DNA of 64,000 bases from Streptomonospora salina (GCF_014204715.1 NZ_JACHLY010000001.1:3494501-3558500), one strand, 5' to 3'. Positions 50,539 to 59,382 are shown, counted from the stretch's first letter. Numbers and translations: made by a program. Notes: generated by a model from the letters alone, not told the origin.

Positions 50539-51426
50539 CTACGCGCCGCCGCGCTCGTCGGCCTCGACCTGGTTCCAGAAGGCGGTCAGCGCTTCGGCCG
50601 TGGTCTCGGGCGCCTCGACGTTGGGGGAGTGGGCCGCCCCCGGGATGACGACCCGTTCGGCGGCCAGGTGGTCGGCCATCGCGGACTGGGCCTCGGGCGG
50701 CCAGGCGTCGTCGTTCTCGCCGTAGAGCACGAGCATGGGCAGCTCGGAGCGGGCCAGCTCGGGGGTGCGGTCGGCGGCGTCGAGCAGCTCCTCCGCCATG
50801 CGGACGAGCGCGTCGGGGTGGTTGGCGACCATGCGTTCACGCAGGAACGCGTGGATTTCGGGGGCGACGCCGCTGGCCCTGGTGGGGGCGTCGAAGTGTT
50901 CGGCCCAGATCTGCTCCAGGCGGTCACGCGTGCGCGTGTGGCCGATGGCCGCCACGAGCCTGCGGGCGTCGGCGGCACGGGTGCCGCCGATGGCCGAGGG
51001 GCCCGAGCTCATCAGGGTCGACGACAGCAGCGGAACCGTCGCCGAGATGACGGTTTCGCGGGTGACCAGCCCGCCGAAGGAGTGGCCCAGCAGGTGCACG
51101 GGGCCGTCGTCCAGTGTCAGTGCGACTTCGCCGACGATACGGCCCAGCCCGACGCGGGTGTACTCCCCGGGGTCGACGAAACCGGGGGACTGGTACTGCC
51201 CCGGCATGTCCACGGCCGTTACCGCGCGCCCCGCCGACGCCAGCGTCTGCAGTAGCGCGATGAAGTCCTCTTTGCTGCCGGTGTAGCCGGGCACCAGCAG
51301 CGCCGGTTGCCGTTCGCAGCCGCCGGCGGCCGGAGTGGCCTGCAGGGCGGCGACGTCGCCCATAGGGGTGCGGATGGTGGTGTGCCGGACACCGGGCGGC
51401 AGGCCCAGGAATCGAGGAGTACTCAC
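50539..51426 (-). CDS. Alpha/beta hydrolase
   Basis: 295 residues from GTG 51426. Catalytic elements: 'LLVPGYTGSKEDF' oxyanion loop, nucleophile 'LLGHSFGGLV', Asp in 'LYGENDDAWP', His in 'IPGAAHSPNVEAP'. No signal peptide, so cytoplasmic. Substrate unknown; related proteins are esterases, haloperoxidase-like or meta-cleavage hydrolases. A TATAGT box (51440-51435, minus) is 8 nt before the start and no ribosome site is seen, suggesting a leaderless message. It sits after the DEAD-box helicase on the same strand with 214 bp between. Confidence 0.87.
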   Translation of the reverse strand: MSTPRFLGLPPGVRHTTIRTPMGDVAALQATPAAGGCERQPALLVPGYTGSKEDFIALLQTLASAGRAVTAVDMPGQYQSPGFVDPGEYTRVGLGRIVGEVALTLDDGPVHLLGHSFGGLVTRETVISATVPLLSSTLMSSGPSAIGGTRAADARRLVAAIGHTRTRDRLEQIWAEHFDAPTRASGVAPEIHAFLRERMVANHPDALVRMAEELLDAADRTPELARSELPMLVLYGENDDAWPPEAQSAMADHLAAERVVIPGAAHSPNVEAPETTAEALTAFWNQVEADERGGA

Positions 51427-51640
51427 GTCGGATCACTATATGCGTCGTATCGGACCTGGGGCGCGCCAGCGTGCGCCTGCGGAGCCGGGCGACGGGGCCG
51501 GTGCCCGCCCGCGGCGGCGGGGCCCCGCCGGCGGTCCTGTTCCCGCACGCTCCGGCCGCGGCTCGCGGTTCGCGACCGGTGCCGGTTCCGCCCGATCCGC
51601 CGCGGTGGCGTCCGGGCGGTCGCTGTCTACTGCCGGGGGC

Positions 51641-53215
51641 TTAGCGGTCCTGGTCCTTGCCGGGCTGCTCGACACCGCTGCGGGTGCGCCGCCGGCGGCG
51701 CCGCCGGGGAGCGGGCGACTCGCCCGACCCGCCGCTCTGGGCCTGGGCCGCGGCACCGGAGCCGGTGTCGGCGCCGGCAGTGTCGCCGGAGGATCCCTTG
51801 GTCGCCGTACCTCCGCCGGTCGAACTGCGGGTGCGCCGGCGGTTGCGGGAGCGTCCGCTCTTGGCGCCGCCCTCTTCGCGTCCGCCCTTGCCGGCGCCCT
51901 TGCCGCCCTTGCCGCTGCGCTCGCCCCGCTGCCCGGTGTCGCCGATGTCTTCGACTTCCTCGGCCTCCAGACCTGCGCGCTTACGCAGATCGGCCGCCAG
52001 CCGCCCCTTGCTGCCCGCCGGGATCCCCATCTCCTCGAAGAAGTGCGGGGAGGTGGAGTAGGTCTCGGCGGGGTCGGAGTGGGCCAGCTCCAGTGCGGTG
52101 TTGATCAGCTTCCACCGCGCGACCTCCTGCCAACTGATGAAGGTCACCGCGGTGCCCGAACGCCCGGCCCGGCCGGTGCGGCCGGTGCGGTGGGTGTAGG
52201 TCTTCTCGTCGTCGGGGCACTCGTAGTTGACCACGTGGGTGACGTCGTCGACGTCGAGGCCGCGTGCGGCGACGTCGGTGGCCACGAGCACGTCGATCTT
52301 GCCGCCGCGGAACGCCCGCAGGGCGCGTTCGCGCTGGCTCTGGCCGAGGTCGCCGTGCACGGCGGCGGCCGCGAAACCGCGGTCCTTGAGGTCGGCGGCG
52401 ACCTTGTCGCAGGCCCGCTTGGTCTGGCAGAAGACCATGGTCAGTCCGCGCCCCTCGGCCTGGAGCAGGCGTCCGAGCATCTCGGGCTTGTCCATGGGGT
52501 GGGTGCGGAAGACGTGCTGGTCGACGTGGCTGATACGGGCCTGGCTGGGATCGTCGTCGTCGCCGGCGCGCACGTGTGTGGGCTGGCGAAGGTAGTTGCG
52601 CGACAGGGAGACGATCTCGCTCGGCATGGTGGCCGAGAACAGCATCACCTGGCGCTCGTCGGGGATCTTGGTGAGGATCTTCTTGATGTCGGGCAGGAAG
52701 CCGAGGTCGAGCATCTTGTCGGCCTCGTCCAGCACGACCGCCGACACGTCGCGCAGGTTCAGGTGCTTCTGATTCTCCAGGTCGAGCAACCGCCCGGGGG
52801 TTCCCACGACGACGTCGACGCCGTCCTTGAGCCCTTCGATCTGCGGCTCATAGGCGCGGCCGCCGTAGACGGTGACGATCCGTGCTCCGATGCGCTTGCC
52901 GGCCGTGCTGAGGTCGGCGGCGACCTGGATGGCGAGTTCGCGGGTCGGGACGACCACCAGCGCTCCCGGGCGCTTCGCCGATCCCGGCACCTGCTGCACG
53001 CGCTGCAGCAGCGGCAGCCCGAACGCGAGCGTCTTGCCGGTGCCGGTGCGGGCCTGGCCGATGATGTCGGAGGCGGAAAGGGCGAGCGGGAGGGCGAGGG
53101 TCTGGATGGGGAACGGTTCGACGATGCCTTCGGCTTCGAGTGCGTCGGCGATGTCGGGGGCGACACCGAGTCCGCGGAAGGTTCGTCGTTCTTCGTTGAT
53201 TTCTGCGCTTGTCAG
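51641..53215 (-). CDS. DEAD-box RNA helicase (RhlE/RhlB-like), apparent CTG start
   Basis: 524 residues if translation starts at CTG 53215. GGAGG lies 8 nt before that CTG, and the frame from there encodes all helicase motifs: Q motif 'EPFPIQTLALPLA', Walker A 'ARTGTGKTLAF', 'PTRELA', 'TPGRLL', 'DEAD' in 'VVLDEADKMLD', 'SAT', and 'HRTGRTGRAG'. No ATG, GTG or TTG exists in frame before GTG 52999, which would remove motif I. The C-terminus is a Lys/Arg/Gly/Ser-rich tail typical of RNA-binding helicases. Function: RNA unwinding in ribosome assembly or RNA decay, often cold-induced. Confidence 0.9.
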   Translation of the reverse strand: MTSAEINEERRTFRGLGVAPDIADALEAEGIVEPFPIQTLALPLALSASDIIGQARTGTGKTLAFGLPLLQRVQQVPGSAKRPGALVVVPTRELAIQVAADLSTAGKRIGARIVTVYGGRAYEPQIEGLKDGVDVVVGTPGRLLDLENQKHLNLRDVSAVVLDEADKMLDLGFLPDIKKILTKIPDERQVMLFSATMPSEIVSLSRNYLRQPTHVRAGDDDDPSQARISHVDQHVFRTHPMDKPEMLGRLLQAEGRGLTMVFCQTKRACDKVAADLKDRGFAAAAVHGDLGQSQRERALRAFRGGKIDVLVATDVAARGLDVDDVTHVVNYECPDDEKTYTHRTGRTGRAGRSGTAVTFISWQEVARWKLINTALELAHSDPAETYSTSPHFFEEMGIPAGSKGRLAADLRKRAGLEAEEVEDIGDTGQRGERSGKGGKGAGKGGREEGGAKSGRSRNRRRTRSSTGGGTATKGSSGDTAGADTGSGAAAQAQSGGSGESPAPRRRRRRRTRSGVEQPGKDQDR

Positions 53216-53901
53216 GGCTCATGCCTCCTCTGGGCGGGCCGCTTCTGCGTTCGTGGCCGTGGTGTATGGCGGACGGGCCCGGAGCGGCCGGGCCGGGTGA
53301 TTCGCGCGGGGGCCCGATGGACGGGCCCGGCCGGCGCGGCTCGGGGGTCGGCTAGGACCTCCGGCGCGGCCCGGCGGCGCGGGTCGATAGCTTTCTTGTG
53401 GCCGTCCGCCGCCTGTCGTGGCGTCAGCGGGGACCGGTAGGCGGGCGGGCGCGTGTGCGCGGAATTGCTGCACTGCACGCTCCTTGCCTGCCGTGGTCCC
53501 GGCAGTCCCGGCACGTTAGGCGGTCGACGCTGACGCTCGCTTCGCGTTCGCGGCGCCGATGACGGTCGTTGTCACGGTTGGCCGCGGCGCCCACCGCACG
53601 GCGGCGGGCGCAGAGGGCCGCGCGGTGACCCCCGCGCGGGACCGTGCAGCAGCCCGCCCGCGCCTTCCGGCGAACGGTGCGGCTGCGGCGGGGGTGCCGC
53701 GCGATGGCCGACTCGCGGCGGCCACTGCGACCGATTCTAACCTGCCGTTCCTCTGCTGGATATGCCGCTTTCGGGCACGGAGCGGAAGAACGGTGTCACG
53801 CTCGCGAAAAGCCGTCCTCGCGCTACAACACGCGCCCGCCGGGGAAAAGTCCCGATCGGCCGCGGCCCGCGGGGTCCGCGCGGGGCGATAACCTGGCCGC
53901 C
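53216..53901. other. Long gap upstream of the helicase: probable 5' leader
   Basis: 686 bases without a supported gene. On the minus strand TAGAAT (53739-53734) is a good -10, which would give the helicase a leader of about 510 nt. An imperfect long inverted repeat spans about 53743-53789 (ccgttc...gaacgg). Several frames of 80-150 residues here lack ribosome sites and are Arg/Ala/Pro shadows. Confidence 0.45.
53734..53739 (-). promoter_or_regulatory. -10 box (TAGAAT) for the helicase gene
   Basis: Minus-strand TAGAAT, a close match to the vegetative -10. No clear -35. If used, the helicase mRNA has a leader of about 510 nt. Confidence 0.35.
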
Positions 53902-53982
53902 ATGACCAAGCGTGCTCGCAACCGAGGGGAGCCGACGGCCCGGGCCGTTCGCGCCGGGGCCGGGACGGGCGGTGCACGGTGA
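53902..53982 (+). CDS. 26-residue leaderless leader peptide ORF before the ferritin-like gene
   Basis: ATG 53902 lies 7 nt after TAACCT (TAnnnT, 53889-53894), the geometry of a leaderless transcript, and has no ribosome site. It encodes a 26-residue basic peptide ('MTKRARNRGEPTARAVRAGA' then six more residues). Its TGA (53980-53982) overlaps the GTG start of the ferritin-like gene by 4 nt. It may deliver ribosomes to the next start, which lacks its own Shine-Dalgarno sequence. Confidence 0.45.
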   Translation: MTKRARNRGEPTARAVRAGAGTGGAR

Positions 53983-54740
53983 GCGAGGAGTGCGGCGCGG
54001 CCCCGGGGGCGGCCGCCCCCTCCGCCGCCGGCCCGGGCGTGATCGACCTGCTGGGTCTGCTGGCCTATGCGCGCCTGGTCGCCTTCTTCCGGCTGGCCGG
54101 CGACGCCGAGTTCGCGCCGACGCTGGCCAGCAAGGGCGCGCTCGCCGACCTCGCCGGCGCCGAGCACGCGAATTACCGGCGGCTGCACGACCGCCTCGCC
54201 GAATTGGGTGTGCAGCCGGAGTCGGCCATGGAGCCCTTCACGGCCCCTCTGGACGCCTGGCACGCGCGCACCGAGCCGCAGGGCTGGGTGGAGAGCCTGG
54301 TCAAGGTCTACGTGGGCGACGGCATCGCCGACGACTTCTACAGCAAGCTCGCCGAGCTGTGCGACGAGCAGACCCACGCGCTGGTGCGTGGAACCCTGGT
54401 GGAGTCGGGGCGCGCCGAGTTCGTCGTCGCCCGGGTGCGCAGCGCTGTCGCCGAGGAACCCGCGCTGGCCGGGAGGCTGTCGCTGTGGGCGCGGCGGCTC
54501 GTGGGCGAGGCGCTGAGCCAGGCGCAGAGTGTGGCCGCACAGCGGCCCGAGCTGGCGGCACTGCTGGCTTCGGGTGTGGGCAAGGTCGCACCGGGGGCCG
54601 GAGCCGACGGATCCGGGCAGGACGAGGGAGCGTCCGCAGCGGGGGCGGAGGCGACCGATCTGGCGACGGTCGGCCGCGTGTTCGCCGATCTCACCGAGAG
54701 CCACACGGCGCGGTTGGAGGCCTTGGGCCTGAGCACGTGA
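53979..54740 (+). CDS. Ferritin-like fold protein (MiaE-like)
   Basis: 253 residues from GTG 53979, which overlaps the leader ORF stop. A four-helix bundle with carboxylate and His residues in helices: 'ARLVAFFRLAGDAEFA', 'LADLAGAEHANYRRLHDRL' (ExxH) and 'LCDEQTHALVRGTLVE' resemble the di-iron ligands of MiaE and ferritin-like proteins. Homologs (Rv3210c) lie beside a DEAD-box helicase and moeZ in actinobacteria. It may bind a di-iron centre; the hydroxylase role of MiaE is not implied since its tRNA substrate is uncertain here. Confidence 0.82.
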   Translation: MSEECGAAPGAAAPSAAGPGVIDLLGLLAYARLVAFFRLAGDAEFAPTLASKGALADLAGAEHANYRRLHDRLAELGVQPESAMEPFTAPLDAWHARTEPQGWVESLVKVYVGDGIADDFYSKLAELCDEQTHALVRGTLVESGRAEFVVARVRSAVAEEPALAGRLSLWARRLVGEALSQAQSVAAQRPELAALLASGVGKVAPGAGADGSGQDEGASAAGAEATDLATVGRVFADLTESHTARLEALGLST

Positions 54741-54905
54741 CCGGACCCGCCGCACGAGTGCCCAGCGCCTGCATTGTCGGCTTTGTAGCGCTGTGTCCAG
54801 CGGTGTCAGGTCTGTGCCCTCTGAAATGGAGCGTCACGATTTGCTCTTGGTTTCGTATATAGTCGGTCGCGTTCTTGTTTCGTCCCCTGTCTGAGGTAGC
54901 TCTCC

Positions 54906-55217
54906 ATGCGTCCTGGGTACTTCGCCGAAGGTCCGCTGGCCCGGCTGACTCGTGAGTTCGGACTGTTCGGCCCGCTGGGCGACTCCACAGAACCCTGGAT
55001 GACCGCTGAGCTGGACCAGCACGCCGCTGCGGTGCGCGATTCGATCGGTGCCGACGGCGACAGGCTGACCGGCCAGGGCCTGTCCCGCTACCTCGACGGC
55101 TTCATGGACGGCTGCCGCGAACGCGGCTGGCACTCCTCCTGCGACGGTTACGACTGGGAGACCCTGCGCGTGCTCGCGGTGCTGAGGCTGGCGAAGGAAC
55201 ACGGCTTCGTCCGCTAG
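54906..55217 (+). CDS. Conserved-looking small protein of unknown function
   Basis: 103 residues, ATG with GAGG 10 nt upstream. The sequence ('LDQHAAAVRDSIGADGDRLT', then 'GLSRYLDGFMDGCRERGWHS', 'DWETLRVLAVLRLAKEHG') is soluble and helical with an invariant-looking Trp, as in small proteins often annotated DUF6401. I am not certain of that family. An upstream TATAGT (54858-54863) may be its -10 box with a leader of about 35 nt. Functions of such proteins are unknown. Confidence 0.65.
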   Translation: MRPGYFAEGPLARLTREFGLFGPLGDSTEPWMTAELDQHAAAVRDSIGADGDRLTGQGLSRYLDGFMDGCRERGWHSSCDGYDWETLRVLAVLRLAKEHGFVR

Positions 55218-55474
55218 GTTTGGTCCCACTCTCACCCGAACCCGGGGACGGGTCCCGGCGCAGCGGCGCCGCGGACCGCGAAGTACCCCGCGGACGCGGT
55301 GACTGAGCGTAGGCTTGACCCTCCGGGGGTGGCCACGCGGCTCTCTGCAGAGGCGCATGCGAACCGGAGCGGTGATCGTTCCGGTGCCGCGGCGCCGGCC
55401 CGCAGCGGCGCGCGAGGGACCGCACTCCGGGACGAGTACGCGCGGTGCCGGGCACCGCAAGAAAGGAAGAGCGC

Positions 55475-55723
55475 ATGGGGAGCGGCCGGCATGGTGCGGC
55501 GCGACCGCCGATCGGCGTCCTGGTTCAGCAGGAGCGCGTCGAATTCTCGCTGTTCACCTCGATCATCGTGACCGCCTTGGCGGTAATGGTGCTCATCGGC
55601 ATCGGCTGGGCGGGCACGGCCTTCTGGCTCGCCGTCGTCCCGGTCGTGATCGCCGGGGTGCTGATCGTCCGCCGCATCAGCCGGCTCGCTCGCGACGAAC
55701 TCGGCAACGACGAGCTGCTCTGA
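55475..55723 (+). CDS. Small two-helix membrane protein
   Basis: 82 residues from ATG 55475 (AAAGGAAGAG upstream); an earlier GTG at 55445 would add ten residues. Two transmembrane helices ('FTSIIVTALAVMVLIGIGWA' and 'FWLAVVPVVIAGVLIVRRI') with a cytoplasmic N-terminus and a short acidic tail ('RDELGNDELL'). No family recognised. Followed by a strong bidirectional terminator. Confidence 0.6.
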   Translation: MGSGRHGAARPPIGVLVQQERVEFSLFTSIIVTALAVMVLIGIGWAGTAFWLAVVPVVIAGVLIVRRISRLARDELGNDELL

Positions 55724-55759
55724 TCCCGCCCGCCGCGCCGGCGGGCGGGAACAAGCAGA

Positions 55760-55790
55760 GGGGGCGGGGCCGTCGGACGGCCCCGCCCCC
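55760..55790. terminator. Strong bidirectional terminator
   Basis: A near-perfect palindrome: gggggcggggccgtc and its complement around one base (effective loop about 5 nt), flanked by A and TT. It lies between the convergent small membrane protein and the mechanosensitive-channel-like gene. Confidence 0.75.
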
Positions 55791-55840
55791 TTCGCGTGCG
55801 TGGGATCGGATCGCCGGCGCACGCGGCGCCGGCGCCGCGC

Positions 55841-56674
55841 TCACCGCTCGGGCGAGTGCGGCGGCTGATCACCGCCGGGGCGGCTGCCCTGCGCGGGGCC
55901 GCCCATGGTCGCGGTGTCCCGTGCGCCGGATTCGCGCGGCGCCTGCTGCGGAGCGCCCTGAGGGCCCTGTTGCATGGCGTCGGAACGTCCGGCGCGGTAG
56001 GAGTCCTCGCGCATCCGCCCGGTCTCCTGTTCGGCGAGCTGGAGCCAGTTGCTCCAGCGCTCCTGCATCGGCCGGACCAGGCCTCCGCCGACACCGACGA
56101 TGACGACACCGGCGACGGTGGCCAGCACGGCGATCAGCACCGGCTGGGTGACGGTGGTGGCCACGCCGATCTGGTTCAGCGCGGCGATCACCCCGAGGCC
56201 CATGATGAAGACCCCGGCGATGTTGCCCAGCAAGCGGCCGTAGCTCACACCGGCCAGAGCGTTGGAGACGATGTCGCGCGCCGCTTTCGCGATCATTCCG
56301 GCCACCACGACGATGACCAGCGCGACGATGGCGAGCGGAATCCACGCGACCACGTCGTTCAGCAGCTGCGTGATCGGGTTGTTCGGCCCGAAGACGCTGA
56401 ACGCGAACTGCAGTGTGACCAGCAGCAGGACGTAGTAGACGATCTTGCCGCACAGTTGGCTCGCGCTGTAGCGGCTGCGTTGGAAGTACTCGCCCACGCC
56501 GCTGCGGTCCAGCCCGCGGTCGAGTCCGACCTTGCCCAGTCCTTTGCCCACCAGCCGACCGGCGATCTTCGAGATGATCCAACCGAGGACCAGGATCACG
56601 AGGAATCCGGCCAGCAGTGGAACGAAGGAGGCGACGGCGCTCCAGGCGTCCGTTAGCCCTTGCTGGATGTTCAT
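55841..56674 (-). CDS. Mechanosensitive-channel-like protein with conserved TM-helix repeats
   Basis: 277 residues, ATG. Five transmembrane helices. The first ('FVPLLAGFLVILVLGWIISK') with 'IAGRLVGKGLGKVGLDRGLD' matches the conserved TM helix (PF05552, CmpX/YhdY-type) found in MscS-related proteins, and the motif is repeated around 'WIPLAIVALVIVVVAGMIAK' with 'AARDIVSNALAG'. It lacks an MscS beta domain. The C-terminus is a Gln/Gly/Pro-rich cytoplasmic tail. Likely a membrane pore or stress-related membrane protein; function not established. Confidence 0.8.
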   Translation of the reverse strand: MNIQQGLTDAWSAVASFVPLLAGFLVILVLGWIISKIAGRLVGKGLGKVGLDRGLDRSGVGEYFQRSRYSASQLCGKIVYYVLLLVTLQFAFSVFGPNNPITQLLNDVVAWIPLAIVALVIVVVAGMIAKAARDIVSNALAGVSYGRLLGNIAGVFIMGLGVIAALNQIGVATTVTQPVLIAVLATVAGVVIVGVGGGLVRPMQERWSNWLQLAEQETGRMREDSYRAGRSDAMQQGPQGAPQQAPRESGARDTATMGGPAQGSRPGGDQPPHSPER

Positions 56675-57002
56675 GCGATTTCACCCCCATGGCGCCCCGC
56701 CGGTACCCGGGTTTCGCCCCGCGTCCGCCCGGCGAAACCGAGACGACTCATACTCACAACGCCGATTACCCGGTTATGGACACGCCGAATCACCGGAGGG
56801 TGACTGGTGAACACATAAAGTAACTTTTTGCCGCTCCTTGGTCGGAATTTGACCAACCGCCACCGACGGTGCGGATGTGCCGCCGGCCGTGCGCAAGCGG
56901 CGCGGAGCCCGGAGCGGACGGCGGGAGGAGCCGCGGACGCGGCTCCGGGAGGCGACGGCGAGGGGGAGGCGGGGCGCGGAGGCCCCGGCCCCGGGCCGCG
57001 CG

Positions 57003-57626
57003 TCAGCCGCGGGTGAGGTCCCAACCGCTGATCCCGCGCCAGGCCAGCCGGGCGATCAGCTGCTCGGCGGCCTCCTGCGGGATGCTGCCCTCGTTGTTGA
57101 GCCAGTACCGGGCGCTGGTCTCGGCCATGCCCACCAGCCCGATGCTGAGAAGGTGGGCCTCCTCGTCGGAGATGCTGGTGTCCTGGCGGATGACGTCGCT
57201 GATCAGCTCGGCGCAGCGCTGCAGCGTCTGCTCGGTCTTCTCGCGCACCGCGGCGACGTTGCGCAAGTCGGACTCGAACACCAGCCGGAACGCTTCGCCC
57301 TCGCCGGCGACGAATTCGAAGTAGGCGCGGAAACTGGCGGCCACCCGTTGGCGGTTGTCGTCGGTGCTCTGCAGCGCCTCGCGCTGCTTGTCGATCAGCG
57401 CCTCGGAGTGCTGCTCCAGCAGCGCCAGGTACAGCTCCAGCTTTCCGGGGAAGTGCTGGTAGAGCACGGGCTTGCTGACGCCCGCGCGCTCGGCGATCTC
57501 GTCCATCGCCGCGGCGTGGTAGCCGTGGGCGACGAACACCTCCTGCGCGGCGGCCAGCAGTTGGCGCCGGCGGGCCATCCGGGGCAGGCGGGTGCCGCGC
57601 GGACGGGCGTCTGAAGGAGCTGTCAC
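57003..57626 (-). CDS. TetR-family transcriptional regulator
   Basis: 207 residues from GTG 57626 (GGAGGG 7 nt upstream). The helix-turn-helix ('FVAHGYHAAAMDEIAERAGV', 'SKPVLYQHFPGKLELYLAL') is typical; the ligand domain follows ('AYFEFVAGEGEAFRLVFESD'). In position and sequence it resembles actinobacterial regulators near moeZ (Rv3208 in M. tuberculosis). The regulated genes and ligand are unknown. The conserved DUF3107 gene normally beside it is not present. Confidence 0.9.
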   Translation of the reverse strand: MTAPSDARPRGTRLPRMARRRQLLAAAQEVFVAHGYHAAAMDEIAERAGVSKPVLYQHFPGKLELYLALLEQHSEALIDKQREALQSTDDNRQRVAASFRAYFEFVAGEGEAFRLVFESDLRNVAAVREKTEQTLQRCAELISDVIRQDTSISDEEAHLLSIGLVGMAETSARYWLNNEGSIPQEAAEQLIARLAWRGISGWDLTRG

Positions 57627-57837
57627 AGCAACACCCTCCGAACTCCTCGCGGCCTGGAGCCTGCCGCGCTCGACGACCTTGCCTGGAACGCCCGTTCGCT
57701 TCCGGATACCTTCGGCCTCGACCCGGCGTACCGCCACTATCTTACTCGCCCGTAGGTTCGCCCCCGCCAACGGCCCGGCCGCGCCCTCGGCGGGGCCGCC
57801 GCACCGACCCGTCCGCGGCGGCCCGCGCGGCGCCGTC

Positions 57838-58035
57838 CTAGCGGTATTCGTCTTCGTCGATCTCGACCTCGCGCAGCTGCTCGACGGCGTCGGCCTCGGA
57901 CACCTCGTCCTCGGCGTCGAGCCGGCCGCGGCGCGTCCAATCCGCCTCCTCGGAGGAGACCTCGGCGTTCTGCTCGCTGAAATCGGCGTCGCCGGTCTCG
58001 ATGGGGCGCTCGGCGTCGTCCTGAGGCTGGGACAC
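57838..58035 (-). CDS. Small acidic protein of unknown function
   Basis: 65 residues from GTG 58035 with AGGGGGAAG just upstream. Very acidic, with the ending 'EADAVEQLREVEIDEDEYR' seen in a family of small actinobacterial hypothetical proteins. No membrane segment and probably disordered. Lies between the TetR gene and the divergent hydrolase. Confidence 0.6.
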   Translation of the reverse strand: MSQPQDDAERPIETGDADFSEQNAEVSSEEADWTRRGRLDAEDEVSEADAVEQLREVEIDEDEYR

Positions 58036-58252
58036 AGCTTCCCCCTGCGTGGTCGGTTGGTGCCAACGGTACTCGCTCTGCGCCGCGCCCTCCCGGTTTC
58101 CGGGGCACGCCGACGCGGGCCTGCAGGCGCCCCTACCCGGCCTTGCACACCTACGCACGCGTTGTGGAGCATAGAGGTGCGGGCGGCAGCGCCCCGCGCC
58201 CGCATGACGAACGGCGAAACCCGCACGCCGGCGATCCGCAGGAGGCCGCACC

Positions 58253-59227
58253 ATGGCCGAGCCCATCGACCTCTGGCCCGGCGAGCCGCTCGACCTGGGC
58301 GGAGGACGGCGGGTATTCGTCCGCCGCGACCGCGCCCCCGCACACGGCCGAGCCCGCCCCCGCGCCGTCTACGTCCACGGGCTCGGCGGCGACTCCACCA
58401 ACTGGACCGACCTGATGGGCATCCTGCACACCGAATGGGCCGGCGAAGCGCTCGACCTGCCCGGTTTCGGGCACTCGCCGCCCCCGCCGGGCGGCGACTA
58501 CACCGTCGACGGCCACGCCGGCGCCGTCGCCCGGCTGATCCGCTCCGGCGAGGAACCGGTCCACCTGATCGGCAACTCCATGGGCGGCTCCGCGGCCGTG
58601 CGCCTGGCCGCCGAGCACCCGGACCTCGTGAAGTCGCTGACCCTGATCGCGCCGGCGATGCCGGACCTGCGGCCGCGCCCGGTGCCGTACCAGATGGCCG
58701 CGTCGGTGATCCCGGTCCTGGGTCCGGCCGCCTACGGGCTGATGCAGCGCCGCCCGCCCGAGGTCCGCGTACAGGACATGTTCGCCACCACCTACCACGA
58801 CCCCTCCTCGGCGCCGACACGGCGCGTCATGGAGGCGCTGGAGGCCGCGCGCGAACGCGACACCCACCCCCACGCCGAGACCGCGGTCCTGCGTTCGCTG
58901 CGCGGGATGGTCGCCGAGTACGTGCGGCGCGGGCGCCGCAGCCTCTGGCGGCAGGCCGCGCAGGTGCGGTGCCCGGTACTGCTCGTCTACGCGACCGCTG
59001 ACAAGTTCGTCGACCCGCGGATGGCCGCCCGGGCCGCGCGCACCTTCCGCCGCAGCCGGCTGGTGCTGATGCCCGAGGCCGGCCACGTCGCGATGATGGA
59101 GTTCCCCGAGCGGGTCGGGCGCGAGGTCGCAACGTTCCTGCGCGGTGTCGGCAGCGGCGGACCCGGCCGGACGGAGGCCGCACCGGCCGCCGCGGCCTCC
59201 GCCGGCGGCGTCCCCCGCCGACCGTGA
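58253..59227 (+). CDS. Alpha/beta hydrolase
   Basis: 324 residues, ATG with AGGAGG 7 nt upstream. Core motifs: 'VYVHGLGGDSTNWTDLM' oxyanion loop, nucleophile 'LIGNSMGGSAAVRLA', Asp in 'YATADKFVDPR', His in 'MPEAGHVAMMEFP'. It is the hydrolase commonly encoded just before moeZ in actinobacteria. No signal peptide. Substrate unknown. The C-terminus is an Ala/Gly/Arg-rich tail. Confidence 0.88.
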   Translation: MAEPIDLWPGEPLDLGGGRRVFVRRDRAPAHGRARPRAVYVHGLGGDSTNWTDLMGILHTEWAGEALDLPGFGHSPPPPGGDYTVDGHAGAVARLIRSGEEPVHLIGNSMGGSAAVRLAAEHPDLVKSLTLIAPAMPDLRPRPVPYQMAASVIPVLGPAAYGLMQRRPPEVRVQDMFATTYHDPSSAPTRRVMEALEAARERDTHPHAETAVLRSLRGMVAEYVRRGRRSLWRQAAQVRCPVLLVYATADKFVDPRMAARAARTFRRSRLVLMPEAGHVAMMEFPERVGREVATFLRGVGSGGPGRTEAAPAAAASAGGVPRRP

Positions 59228-59257
59228 CGTAGGCGGCGCGAACGCTCGGGCCGGGGC

Positions 59258-59285
59258 GGGAATGCGAAAGCCCACCCCGTAGGTT
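59258..59285 (+). promoter_or_regulatory. SigR-type promoter of moeZ
   Basis: GGGAAT (59258-59263), 19 nt, GTT (59283-59285): an exact match to the SigR/SigH oxidative-stress consensus GGGAAY-N18/19-GTT. It is about 98 nt before the moeZ GTG. In Streptomyces, moeZ-type genes are, as I recall, in the SigR regulon. Confidence 0.6.
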
Positions 59286-59382
59286 GGCTATGAGTGCAAG
59301 CTCGTCACGTGCCCGTACGCCCCCGCGTCCACCGGCGACGCCCCGGGGACGTGACACCGAAGAGGAATGCTGAGGAGCTGCT

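Noticed and set aside
53516-53977. 153-codon minus frame and 110-codon plus frame in the helicase-ferritin gap
   Set aside because: Arg/Ala/Pro-rich, no ribosome sites, no similarity; treated as non-coding leader DNA.
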